Assembly (NCBI RefSeq): GCF_030848805.1
Contig: NC_092368.1
Location: 14,067,341 to 14,131,340 of the forward strand
Source of the DNA: Temnothorax longispinosus
Taxonomy: Eukaryota; Arthropoda; Insecta; Hymenoptera; Formicidae
Direction of reading: 5' to 3'
Length of the DNA stretch: 64,000 bases
In this document: positions 26,971 to 39,161 of the stretch, piece after piece
How the letters are laid out: every line of letters starts with the position of its first letter
How positions within the stretch are numbered: position 1 is the first letter of the stretch
Notes under the pieces: model-generated
The model's database searches: none
The model's input: only the letters and a program-made list of their open reading frames with translations
Told to the model about the DNA's origin: nothing
Made by a program: the position numbers and the translations under genes

Positions 26971-27183
26971 CACTGAAAAAAAAATATTTAGATCCAAGAA
27001 AATATTTATTTAGATAGTGCCAATGACTTATTTACTTAATATAATCACATATTTATTTAGAATTAGATATCTTTACTTAAATTAAGTAATTTAAGTAAAG
27101 ATATCTAATTCTAAATAAATATGTGATTATATTAAGTAAATAAGTCATTGGCACTACCTAAATAAATATTTTTTTTTTCAGTG
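26971..27183. mobile_element. Near-perfect palindromic MITE with CACTGA termini
   Basis: TA flanks CACTGAAAAAAAAATATTTA at the left and its complement at the right. The two halves pair almost completely around a centre near 27,080 (ATTAAGTAATTTAAGT). It is 213 bp and made mainly of TTTA/TAAAT words. The ends match the larger element at 39162-40266, so the two belong to one family. Confidence 0.88.
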
Positions 27184-27311
27184 TACAGTAAGAATACAAG
27201 TAAAATATAAAGCCCTATCTTTATGGATAATTTTCTGTAAAGAGGCAAGTTTTAATTATACAAATATGTATATATTCCTTATATATAAAATAATAATATT
27301 TCTGTAGAATT

Positions 27312-27357
<46 letters not shown>
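27312..27357. repeat. GA microsatellite
   Basis: About 22 GA units with one AAA interruption. Confidence 0.97.
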
Positions 27358-27359
<2 letters not shown>

Positions 27360-28633
27360 AACGCGCGTTTTCAGGTTTCGAAATTGCAGTTTGAAAATCG
27401 GGATGATGAATCTCGCTAGTTTCTGGAAACCAACTAGATTCCAACGCTTTCCAGCCGAGCTTATGCGATTATTATGCGCTGCCTGTGCCTCCTTCTTCTC
27501 GGTTGGTAGGATAGCGGTAGTTGGGAAGAGGAAACGCCTCACGCGCGGCGATCAGCATTGCCTCAAATTGAATCCTTCGCTTTCGGGAGCAAACGATCCG
27601 CAGGAGAGATGGTGCAATATCTACGGACTGCATACCTACATTTTGAATGCGACAGAAAAATTTAGTGCATTTCGTTGAATGAAAAATTTTTCAGATTTTT
27701 CGGAGAGTTCCAAAAATAAAAAACGGCACAAAAATCTGGAAATTACTGCCGAGAGCTGTAATGTTAAATTTTTTTTAATTAAAAATGTTTCTACAAGAAA
27801 TAATCCAGAAATAAAAATATTAAAAATATTAAATAAATGGAACATTAAAAATATTAAAATATTAAAATTCTTCTTCCTAGTGGCAGAAAAGCAGGTAATT
27901 GAGAGTAGTTGAATAGAAATCTTCCTTATTCTTAATCTAGTAATAATAAATAAAAAATTAAATAATGTTATAACATATATTATAGATACTGAACACAATA
28001 TACATAACAAATTTCTATAGTGTTCTACTTGTACGGTATTATCTTATAAATCTTAATAAAATTTTTTAATAAATTTTAAGCCAACTTTTCATTATAAAAG
28101 CCAAGCTATCTCAATAACATGTCTTTCTCATTATGTTTAATAAAATTCAAAAACTTGCTGAATTAGTGGACTGAGGAAACAATGACCTTTTCAGTTCGAA
28201 TTATACGAGAGTCGAAAATGCATTACGGGTCTGAAAATGTAACATCTGCAGAGGATTTTGTTAAGTCCGACTTATCGAACTTATCTCGCGCTAATGAGTT
28301 AAGAAGATAACTTTGACTCTCGATGAGGCATCACGGTGACGACGCGGATATGGCCTGTCGGGTCAATTGGATTGCAGAAACTTTGGCCGAGATAGAAAAG
28401 AGAGGCGGAGAGAGAAGGAGATGGGGAGAGAGAGAGAGTGAAAGAGAAGAGGAGATGAGAGAAGAACGAAAATCGGTTCGCGAAAACGTCGAATTAACGA
28501 CATTATACTTCCTAACCCCAGTAATGGCTGTAAGAAGGTTAGCTCGTCTTTTTCCCCCTTGTACAAAGTCTCCGTTTCTTCCTTGTCCCCTCAGCTTTCA
28601 GAAAATCGGCGGCAGGAGCTTCTGCCGCGTAAC

Positions 28634-28636
<3 letters not shown>

Positions 28637-28668
<32 letters not shown>
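28637..28668. repeat. CT microsatellite
   Basis: About 16 CT units. A purine-rich GAGA stretch at 28,390-28,470 lies upstream, so the region has opposite-strand purine/pyrimidine tracts. Confidence 0.95.
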
Positions 28669-28669
<1 letters not shown>

Positions 28670-28699
28670 CTCCTCCCCTACATCTTATCGCCTCTCTTC

Positions 28700-29533
28700 C
28701 TTCTCTCCTTAGTCCTCTAACGAGAGAACTTCAAGAGCTTCAAGAGCCCCCGACTTCTCTCCACCACACATTCTCTGTCTTCGACACTTCCATTTCCTAC
28801 GACGGAGGACCTCGTCGTCTGCTGATCCTGAGATCCTTATCAGCCCCGTCCCGAGTAATTAACTTTCTAGGATATAAAGATCGCGGGGCAGAATGGGATT
28901 TGCGACCTGGTACATCCCTGTTTCGCCTATTGTAAAGATGGGAAAGAGTTTTATCGGGTCTTTTCAATTTCTTTATTATTAATATAGCTCTGTTGAAAAG
29001 CCTTCCATATAACATAGTATAATAGAATGTAATTGTCCGGAAGAAGAAAACGGATTTCCTGTATTATAGTTCCTTCTATTAGCTTACATTATTTGTTCCA
29101 AATTCGAGAAATTATTGGATTAATGCTAACTGATTGGTTATCGGGATATTATTTTCGGGACTATCGATATATATTACGGATGATATTAGGGAGATGGAAA
29201 ATTGCCAGACTGTTTAATATTTTATGACAGTCGTAATTTTCGCGGATCAATATTGCTCGACGCTTTACTGCTGATACATTTCTATCTCTAAATTTTCACG
29301 CTTATTCTGGAAAGTTGACGCAAATCGTGCATAAAGTGCCGGCTGGTATAAAATACGTTTACGATCACGGGATATACGAGGCGGCTCTAAAACCTTTAAC
29401 GATAGCTGTACACGAAATTTGCCGTCACTCCGAAAGCATTAATCAATTTATTTCTTAATTACATCGTCCCAAATATAATCATCCCAAATATAATACCAAC
29501 CTTCAATGTCGTATCTACGTATACACATTATGC
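28700..29533. other. No gene recognised
   Basis: Moderately GC-rich at the start, AT-rich later. Short frames only. Confidence 0.55.
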
Positions 29534-29534
29534 G

Positions 29535-29733
29535 CTGAGAAAAAGAAGTTGTTAACTTGACTAAATATTTTCAGGTAATTATTATTTTTTAATTAAAATA
29601 TTTATGCATTTAAATTAAATACGACATATTAAATCTGACATGATGTAATTGGACTCATATACTTAAATATTTCAATTTAAAAAATTATAATCAGTTAAAA
29701 ATATTTAGTCAAGTTAACAATTTTTTTTCTCAG
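29535..29733. mobile_element. Inverted-repeat MITE with CTGAGAAAA termini
   Basis: The left arm CTGAGAAAAAGAAGTTGTTA, followed by ACTTGACTAAATATTTTCAG, pairs with the right arm, whose complement reads CTGAGAAAAAAAATTGTTAA, then CTTGACTAAATATTTTTA. About 199 bp with arms of about 70 bp. The target duplication is unclear. Confidence 0.8.
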
Positions 29734-30217
29734 TCGTCAATTTAAAGATTCAAAAATACAGCTTCTAAATCCAAGCTTCTAAATCCAAGCTTCTTCTTTC
29801 TTTTTTTTCTACCGTTATTAAAGAGAAGGTCCGATTAAGCAAGAATGCATAATGTAAAAGACCTAAACAAAAAAAAACTATTAGCAAAAACAATTCACGT
29901 ACAGTTTAAAGTTGGAAATAGAGCACAAAAGTCGAGCATTTATCTTTTCACGAACTAGAAGAAGTCTATTACCGCGCGTCTTCTTCATCTACTCTTAAGA
30001 GTCCTGTGAGAATCCGCGAACATGGATCGATCTTGAGATAGTTCGAACTTCTCAGTTAGTTCATCTAAACTATCGAAAAACTCGTCTGCGTGTCCTAAAG
30101 AGTCCTTTGGTCAATTAATCAGAGCCCTCCGGCTGATTTGTCTTCGCTAATTAGCACATTGAATGAGCAACCTCAATAGAATTTGCCTCCGCGAAGTACT
30201 CCAAGAACAAATGCATG

Positions 30218-30798
30218 CCATACGAGAACATATAGGTATACGATAAATCCCGCAATAATAATTTAACCTATGTTTTTTTAATCACTAATGCTTTGTTGAA
30301 TTTTAACATAACATGAATAAATTAACTAGTGATTATTGTTATACAACTTAGCTAATTTTATAATATGGCTACTATAAAATGTTATTAATTAATTTAAAAA
30401 GACAATTCTTAGAAACAGATTTCAAAGTGTGATAGCTAAGTCAACTATTTACAGAGTTTTGAAAAATTAAAGCCTGAATTCGAGAACTAAAGAAAAACAT
30501 ACGTCGCATTATTCAAATACGAGGACATATTCGATGTATCCCGCAATAACCTATAATTATTGTTAATCACTAATGCTTTGTTGATTTTTAAAGTACATAA
30601 CAGTATGAATTACATATAACTCCTATTGATTATTCAACTTAGCTAATTTTATAATATTAGTTAATTTAGAAAGATAATTCTTGGAAGCAAAAGGTTTACA
30701 AGATTTCCAAATGTCATAGATCAATTTTAAATTACTTTTTAGATCTTTGAAAAATTAAAACCTGAATACCAAAATTCTCTACGTCACACTACTCAACA
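30218..30798. repeat. Diverged tandem duplication of about 285 bp
   Basis: Copy 1 (about 30218-30516) and copy 2 (about 30517-30798) share in order: TACGAG(A/G)ACATAT, TCCCGCAATAA, AATCACTAATGCTTTGTTGA, CAACTTAGCTAATTTTATAA, GAAAAATTAAA(G/A)CCTGAAT and TACGTC(G/A)CA. Scattered indels show age. Confidence 0.85.
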
Positions 30799-33492
30799 TT
30801 TTGTATAAATTGCTTCGCCAGATAAACAGAAACAAGTTGTAGTCTAATTCAAATTTATCCTATAATAAAAAATATCGAACGGTTCGGTTACATCATCGTT
30901 TAATTTTAATTTAGTATAATCTAATGTTTCTACTTTGTCTAATTTAGCTATAGCTTAGCGTAAACTTCTAACAATAAGTTACACTATATTGTACTAATAA
31001 AGTATATCAAAAACAGTAGAAATCCTGGGAAACATGCAATAATTAGCACGCGCACGCAATATAAATACTCCCTTACTTCCGATCGTTCTTAAATATTATT
31101 TAATGAGCCAGCGCTAACCGGTGCGCTCGCGTATAAACAGCAAATGGACATTAACCAAAGCTGTTCTACTAAATGGAAATGCAATGTTTCATAGAAAACA
31201 GCAACGAAAGATTGTAAATCCGCCACCACGCGTAATTTGTCGATGAACCGTTTCGCCCCGTGTTTTCCCTCATCCCTCTACCAACAATGGAAGCGTTCAC
31301 TTAACCATGCCCGGGCACAAACACGGGCACAAATTTTTCGTTGCCGATTTAACTCCGCGTGCATGGCCGACCGTGAATTTTTTTTCGCTCTCTCTCCCAC
31401 TTCTTTTTTCTCCCCTTCCATTTCTTTTCCATCCTCTCTCCCTCCGCTCTCTCAAACCCTCACCTTCACTCGCTCAATACTTTTTCGACCGGCATCGAAA
31501 AAAAGCTTTTACTAGTGAATCCATTCGCAAAAACGACTCCGCAATCGTAGTTATCGAAAGATACTATCGCACTACTGAAGTATCGATATTCTTGTTCCAC
31601 GTTGTAGCATCGACATTTTTCACTCGATACTCGATACTCTTCGGGGAATATCAAGTGATATATCCGGCTAACAAATTTGTCCGACCGAAATAGCTGAATC
31701 AATAACTCCCAGCTAATTTCCACAGAGATTCTTTAATTTAAATCTTATCCGCAATATTTCTGATCTTCTTTCCCTCCTCAATCATCCTTCGGTAATCTGC
31801 CTTACGAACATTGCATAACTTTGGTCATTATTAAAGTTGCAATTGCTGATTCACATTTTATCGAAGTACATATAACTTTATTTAAAAAAAAAAAAAAAAA
31901 AAAGGTTAAAAAAGTCGTTAAATGCGCTAGTATAAAAAACTGTTATAAATTGAAAAAATCTGTTGTACTAAATGGTTTAATATATCCAATTAAAAATATA
32001 AAACAATTGTGCATTGCAATATAAATGGTGTTGATTTTCGTAGAAAGAATGTTCAGGTGAAGAACAAGTATTGTTTAACATTTCACAAGTTTAAAAATGT
32101 TAAAAATATAAAAAAAAAGTGTTAAAATCAGAAAATTGCGCCAAATAAAGAAAGAAAATATGAGATAAACGTGTTAAAAAATTAAATATTTTTAAACCTA
32201 CCGAAATAATAGAAGATTTTAAGCGCATTGATTGAAAAGTTAATAAGAAAATGTAGAACGTGATTATAAAAACGAACTACTTAAATCTTTAAATTCTATT
32301 TTCTTATTTTATAATGTTTCAACAAATTTAATTAAACACAATTATAATTATGATATATACAATATAATACTTTAAAAATATATATCGTATAATATTTACA
32401 AATAATAATGAATAAAGAATATTACTTATTTTTAAATGATTTTTAGCTATCAGCAAATAGTAATGAAACCTCTCGAATCAAAGAGTCTCTATAGAGAAGC
32501 AAAAAATCTGTACAACTCTTGAAAACATGGTTGAGCAAAGCAAGGGTTTGGAAAGCAGATACTATACCAATTTCGTTCTACCTGCGTTCAGGAAACCTTC
32601 TAGTCGTAGCAATTTTCTATTCAAATGTCTATTTCTATATTCAAATTCTATTAAAATGTTTCTTATTTGGAATTATCTTTCAACCCAGTAAATTTTTGTA
32701 AATTATACTATCATGGCAGAAATAATAACGTCAAAATTGATAACATCGATGACGTTACAATATCATTATTAACGATTATTTTCTTATTTTAGCCAAGTAT
32801 TTTAAACTTATAATAGTAATTTGTTAATTAATATGCTCTTATTGTTAGTAAAATATATGTTTCGTTTGTGTTTGCAGATAGGCCAAAATAGGTAAGCAAT
32901 GTCCTTTGCAAAAAAATAAAAATGTGCTACAAACGTGTTGTTAAATAAATTAAAGGAAAATTACGTACGAGAGAAATTATTTTAATTTTTCACATTTTCG
33001 AGCATAAAATTATTTTCTTTTTCATTATGTTGATATGACATAAAATCTGATTAGCCGAAGTAAATCCTGTCATCAGTCCTGTAAATCCTGTAAATCAGTC
33101 AGACAGAGAAAGAGAAAGAGAAAGCGATTAAAATCTTTAATTAATTGCATAAGACTCTCATTAATTTTTGCTGCTCACTTTCGTTATTTCATTATAGCGA
33201 CGATAACGAAGTCGAACTTCTGGCTGTTTCATAATTTGTTTACGTAAGCTTATAGTCCTAATGCGTGTTGTAGAAGGCAGCAGTGAATGAAAAGCCAGTG
33301 CTGCATTATAAATGGGGATAAATTATGTCGTTCTCTCAGGGGAGGAAGGGAGAGAGTAGGCAGAGGGTTGAATTATTACCGAGCATAGCGGGACTATCCC
33401 TACCGGATTTAAATTGCTGCTTCATTCGTTTTGCTAATTTTTCACTTTACATTGTTACCTCTTTGGATTTTTTCCGCTCTCCCTCTTTCTCT
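30799..33492. other. No gene recognised
   Basis: AT-rich DNA with a GC-moderate patch at 31,230-31,500. A 20-base A run lies at 31884-31903, and GAGAAA repeats at 33,105-33,122. No coding assigned. Confidence 0.55.
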
Positions 33493-33512
33493 TTCTCTCT
33501 CTCTCTCTCTCT
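33493..33512. repeat. CT microsatellite
   Basis: A short CT run continuing into CTCCCTCTCC. A GATT tetranucleotide run (33564-33580) lies just downstream. Confidence 0.9.
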
Positions 33513-35662
33513 CCCTCTCCCTCTAAATCCCTCGATGTGTCCGCATCACTCAACGTGAAACAGATTGATTGATTGATTGATATCCACATATGCTTTTTAA
33601 ATATTTATCATTTAAATTTGTAACAGAACGCCATGCCAGCCTTTAATCAACAATAAAAAGGCTTTAAAATATTAAATATCTAAAAAATAATAAGAAACTT
33701 AATGCAAGGTATATATATGTATGTTAAAAATATGAAATAGTATTAATACCGCGCAAGTGTATAAAAATATCGGTACTGTACTAAATTCAAATTTCTATTT
33801 AGCTATTTTGATAAAAAATTAGTATTTTTTAATGTTTTTTTTTCCTTTAAAAAGACATTACTGTGTGAACTCACATCATCTAGACTTCACGGTAATAATT
33901 TATCTTCAACGGATGGAACCAAACGCGCGATTTATTTTTCGTCGACTAGACGAATCTGCTCTTTAACCGAAACCTGGGAAAAACGGTAGAAATCACTGGG
34001 ACAATGTAATCAGTTCATTCGACAAGATCTGCGATTGAGAAATACAATAAAAATCGATCCAAAACACACAGATTCATATACAACACTAATGTAGGTATGT
34101 GTGTGTGCGCACACACATTTATGCCTATAAATATGAAAAGACTTAACAAAAATTATGTATTACTTATACGCTTTTAAAATTAAAAATCTCGCGCCCCTTT
34201 CGTTTAATCAAAAAGTGTATTCAACTAAAAAATTTATCGAAAAGATTATCGTTAAAACTAACGCAGAATATGGCATGTATTATTATCGCTAAATTATAAG
34301 TGTGTAATGTGCTATTACAAATATTCGTTTGACGTTGCGAATTTATATTGACCGCAGTGTCTCCTCACTTCATCATATTTATAACGGTGTTCCGAATGCA
34401 TGGATTTGTTTACTCATTGATTCACCGGCAATTCCATTTTAATTCAATCTTGGTATGTTGTTTGTCTTACTTTTTGGCAATCGGCCGAGTGTACAAATCT
34501 GATCGACTTTTGTGCAGCAAAAAAAGGAATAAAGTCAACCCGGGAAGAACGCGGGGAGGGAAGGGGGAGGAAAAATCTGGAAAAACTCAGTGGAGAACAA
34601 ATATTCAATTTTGATGCTGTTCACTCGTGGTTTACCAGTTTTTTTTTTTTTAACTCTTCGAGATATAATTCCTCTTCTGTTCGTAAATCATTTTTGTCCA
34701 CGTCAAATGCAAACTATTCTCGGTAAAGTCTAATGAGATGCTCGAATTTGTCGTTTGTATAACTTTAACATTTGCAAGACAATCACATTTACAAGAAATA
34801 CATCAGTCTCCTGACAAAATTTATAAGCTATGTTATAAAAATATTCTACAAATAAAAGAGAATTGTTAATAGAAATTGTAATATACAACACATCTAATTT
34901 TAATATTCCAATAATACAAAATAAATCTTTAAGATTTTAAATCCTAGAAAAGTGATATTGTACGTATCATTGATTGATGAATAGCTAAAGCAGTTAGTAT
35001 CAGGAAAAAACAAAAGGGAAATTTTATAGAAAATGCTATTTGAAAAAATTATATACTGATATTTTCTGATACTTAAAGTCTTAAAAAAACTTGAAAACTT
35101 TTTGCATATAATATAAATATACAAATAAAAGCGAGTTTAAAGATATAAAGCATTAAAGTATGAATATGTAGCTGAGAGAACACTAATAGCTTTAAGACAC
35201 CCCGCCGTATTGCTTCAGCTATTCCAGATCTCGATTAATTTCCCGACCAAGATTAATAGCGAAAATGGCAAGGACTTGGATAGAATTTACCTCGGGAAAT
35301 TCTCAGTGGAAGCAAAGAAAGACTTATTGGCTTAAGAGAGGGGCGTAAAGAAAGAACAAAAACATGGTCCACAAAGGCTTACACGCTCGAGCTAAGGAAG
35401 AAAAGTAGGGACAGGTGAGAGGGAAATGGACTGAAAAAAGTGGAGGGTGCACAGAAGTTTAAGAGTGTGGATTGGAAAACGAGTAAAGTCGCTGTTAAAA
35501 TATTGGTAACGCTCAAGATGCGAATATTAATTAGCGTACGCAGTTTACAATTATAGAGAAAGGGAGAAGGAAAAGGGAGAACGTATGTCGAAATATGTCA
35601 TTCCGATTGAGCATTTCATAAAAGTCGGACTAATTATTTATGTAATTATTAATCGGTATTAA

Positions 35663-36432
35663 GGTGATTGGGCCATGTACCATATGAGTCAATATAAGAG
35701 CTAAATTTTATTTTAAGAAAAACCATTTTTATGGATATATTCTAGACACTTGTATAATTACTGGTTTTATAATGTAACTTTTCATTCGATTACATATAAA
35801 TTTATCTACTGATAAATGTAAACAGTTCAAGATTTGACTTCAGTTGACATTCGTACAAGAAAAATGTCGCGACATTGCATCTCTTCGCTGTAGGCAGCTA
35901 TCATGCCAGTGCCATGTGTTTGAGTGAGATTATGTATTGTGTTTATGTTAAAAAATAATGGAAGGTAACAAACAATTTCGATAACGGGAGATTTGCTTGC
36001 AAAAGAATAGTGCTGTGGAAAGAAAACACTACACGGCGCGGCGTTGCCACATGTTCACGTCGCGTACAGCTGATCGAAAGGCCGACAAGAAACGCGACGA
36101 TTCATCAACTTTTGATTGAATTTTTGGCCTTATTACACGTCAACGTCGTTTTGTCTTATACTTAACAAGTGCTAGAAGAATCAAATAATGTTATTTTCAG
36201 TTTTTTGAACTTGTTAATTTACAGACAGTGAGTGAAATTCTCGAAAAATGTATGTTTTCGGTACAATTTTCCATAAAACCTATGTTAAAAATGCCAACTT
36301 TGAGATTTAATATCTCAAAAACTAGACGTCAGATCTTCTCAAAATTGCAAATTTAAGCGTATTTAGGTTTTTTTTATAACATATATTTAATTCGGATTTT
36401 TTTCTTTAACATGCTCTGATGGCCCAATCACC
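35663..36432. mobile_element. TTAA-flanked non-autonomous transposon (770 bp)
   Basis: TTAA then GGTGATTGGGCCAT at the left, and the exact complement of that end then TTAA at the right. TTAA duplication suggests a piggyBac-like integrase, but the ends start GGTG rather than the usual CCC. TTAA is also common by chance in AT-rich DNA. No transposase frame is visible. Confidence 0.75.
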
Positions 36433-36813
36433 TTAATAAGTTTATTATACAATTAAGTACATTTAATTTTTGTTATAAACGGATCTTTTAAAGTATAATA
36501 AATAAATTGCAAAAAGAAAGTAATTGCAAGTTATGTTGGAATATATTCATATTTGCACTTGCACTCGTTGAATATACATATAGATCTAACAACTGTAGTA
36601 TGTTTGGCATAGTTTGCGTTATAATGATGTACAGTGGATATAAGCATAATAGTCCTTTATCAACTAGTCCACGTATTTTACTGTTCTATATTACATTTGA
36701 CAGCATTGTTCTAAAAAATCAATTTGTATATTATTTGTCATGTGCAACTGCACTACGTTAAAATAATATTATTCACACAAAAAGAACGGTTGTGCTAAAA
36801 TATAAATTAAGTA

Positions 36814-36970
36814 AGATACAGATCTGAAAATAATTATGTTGGACCATCGAAATAATTATGTAAGACGTTCAAGCATGATGATAATGCTGCAAGAAGTTTT
36901 GACGTTCCAGTTCGAGCGTTCGATATAATTATTTAGATGATCCAACATAATTACTTTCAGAACTGTATCT
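36814..36970. mobile_element. Inverted-repeat MITE (157 bp)
   Basis: AGATACAGATCTGAAAATAA at the left pairs with TTACTTTCAGAACTGTATCT at the right. The arms continue through ATTATGTTGGA(C/T)CATC to about 35 bp with three or four mismatches. Non-coding. Confidence 0.8.
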
Positions 36971-37792
36971 AAATAAATCTTTAGATACTTCAGTAAAACC
37001 CTTCTTTCCATGTAAAAACTTTTTTCTAATAATGTTACATGTTACACAAGTAGACTAAGTTTCTTTACCGTACTCATTCTTTATTGAATGAAGAAACACA
37101 ACATTTGTTAGTTAAAGATCGTTTCTTAATCTCAAAAACACAATCTGTAATTAATCATATATTAATTTCCCACTTACAAAAAAAATCACCAAATAATATT
37201 TTTTGTCAATAGCTTCGTCGGTTATTTTGATATTCATTTTCTCGATAAAAATGTACAAATATTTTATGTAGAATTGCGATAAAATCAACTAGAAAAATCC
37301 GGTTCCCCATAGAACAATATCGATATTTGTTCTTGCAACTAACACACCTTTGCTAGTATCGCAGGTTTTTTTTATCATTCGCACTTTTTCGTGTAACAAA
37401 AAAAACCATGCGATTATTCGCATTGCTGCTTCGAATCCTTATCTATATGTGGACAAAAACAAAACGCAATGCATAACGTTACAAAAAAAACAAAGACGCA
37501 TTTCCCGTATTTCACAGATGATGTAAAAGTACAATGGCGATAAAAGGCTAGGCGAAATATAGAGGACAAAGAGATAAAAAAAAAGAGAGGAAAAGACCAA
37601 AAAAGTGAAAGAGAGAGTAGGGACCAAACAGTTATCCTTCATGGGGGTGCGGACCGCATTTAAAGTCTTTTATTTCGAACGCGACAACCGCGGTTGGAAA
37701 ACAAAAGGTATGGGATGGAAGATCAAAGAGTCGAGAGAAAACTCGGCATGTCGAGAATCTCTTTATCTCTTTCCATCCCCCCCTCTCTCTCT

Positions 37793-37812
37793 CTCTCTCT
37801 CTTCCCCTCCTC
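37793..37812. repeat. CT microsatellite
   Basis: About 10 CT units within a pyrimidine-rich patch. Confidence 0.9.
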
Positions 37813-37982
37813 CCTTTCCTCTCTCACTCATTCAATCACCTTTTAGTCATTTCTTCGTCTCTGTCAGTTGCTAAAATTAACAATTGGCAAATAAAAAGGC
37901 TTTTGAGAGTATAACGCGATTGACGGTGCGTAAGTTAACGTAGGTATCAATATTTAATAATATATATTAGGATATTTAATTA

Positions 37983-38029
37983 CACATTAAACATTTCGGC
38001 TCTGCTTTGAGTCGAATCATCAGTGATGC
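37983..38029 (-). ncRNA. Hammerhead-ribozyme-like motif, left arm
   Basis: On the minus strand, CTGATGA (38023-38017) is followed by a stem II candidate, TCGACTC pairing with GAGCCGA around AAAGCA with one A/C mismatch, and then GAAATGTT. The preceding CATCA partly pairs with AATG beyond the GAAA. The conserved core CUGAUGA...GAAA is intact. Stem I is imperfect and stem III is minimal, as in the very small Penelope-associated variants. It is probably decayed. Confidence 0.4.
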
Positions 38030-38075
38030 GGTAACAATTAAAATAATCTCACGTTCTCCGGCAAGAAATAACCGA

Positions 38076-38147
38076 GTACCCAGCGAGAAATAACCCATCA
38101 AATCGACGTCTATCGACGTCTATAGACGGTCATTTCTGGCTGGGTAT
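38076..38147. mobile_element. Tiny inverted-repeat insertion (about 72 bp)
   Basis: TACCCAGCGAGAAATAACC at the left pairs with the end GGTCATTTCTGGCTGGGTA, with GACGTCTAT words between. The matching point in the right arm goes straight from CGAGTAC into TTCAAG, so this segment is extra in the left arm. Confidence 0.6.
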
Positions 38148-38148
38148 A

Positions 38149-38555
38149 TACAGGGTGTTCTAAAAAAGGGGAGCCAAAATTTAGGGAGATATTTCTCACA
38201 CCTAAAGGATGAAGAAATGTTATATAAATAGGGGTGCGGAAACGCTTTTTATTTCTGCCTGGCTTCTTTTCTGAGTATGCGACGTTACGGCTAAATGAGG
38301 TAATGACCTTATTTTCCAGGCAACTCAAGGTCACTTTAAAAACAAATGTAAATAAACCTACTGATTAAACGATTGTCGTCCACAATGATTAATCTTCAAT
38401 TGTTTCTTGTGTAAGTAATACAGTCAACAGTATTTTCAACACAACTCCTGAATAAAGCGTTTCCACACCCATGTTCATATAACATTTTTTCATCCTTTAG
38501 GTGTGAAGAATATCTCCCTAAATTTTGGCCCCCCCTTTTTTAGAACATCCTGTAT
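38149..38555. mobile_element. MITE with about 95-bp inverted repeats, ACAGGGTGTTC termini
   Basis: The left arm ACAGGGTGTTCTAAAAAAGG, then CCAAAATTTAGGGAGATAT and ACACCTAAAGGATGAA, pairs with the right arm almost base for base, out to GGAAACGCTTT. TATA-type flanks fit TA duplication. It lies inside the left arm of the larger element. Confidence 0.88.
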
Positions 38556-39161
38556 ACTTCATTTTAGTGATCTATAAAAAAATTTATTTTTTTGCGAGAA
38601 AATCCAAGTAAAGCTTGGCTAATGATCATAATTTATAATGCGATTGAAATAGGAATGACACTCAGATGACAAAAGAAGTCACTCACTTATCATATCAGAG
38701 AACGCGAAAATAAAATGGTTAAAAAAACAGTAACAGTTAAAAAGTAACGCAATTTGTAAGTAAAGATAGTCGTAGTATAGTAAGATAGTCGCCAATTGAA
38801 ATAATAATACACTCAAAGACAGTCATGATTTTAAATGACAACTGCCCTGGCCAGCTGTCAAACAGTGACTGAAGTCTGCAGGAAGCGACAAATAACCAAA
38901 TCTCACTATTCAATAATTGAACGGTATATGGTAGGTGAATGGTTAAAATTAGAAGGAATTTAAAATTGATAAAAAAAATACCGAAACCAAATTCAATGAA
39001 ATGTTGAGGTCACGGATAAAATAATAAATAAATGTTTTAAAATATAATTAAATCAAAAAGTAACAATCTAAAAACTACCGATATAGAAAAAGTGATCATA
39101 ATGGGCCGAAAAGTTCACAATTTGCTTAAAATTGAAATGTATATGCATGGTGTAGGGTGTA

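Noticed and set aside
31884..31903. 20-base A run as a retroposon poly-A tail
   Set aside because: No preceding retroposed sequence or target duplication is apparent.
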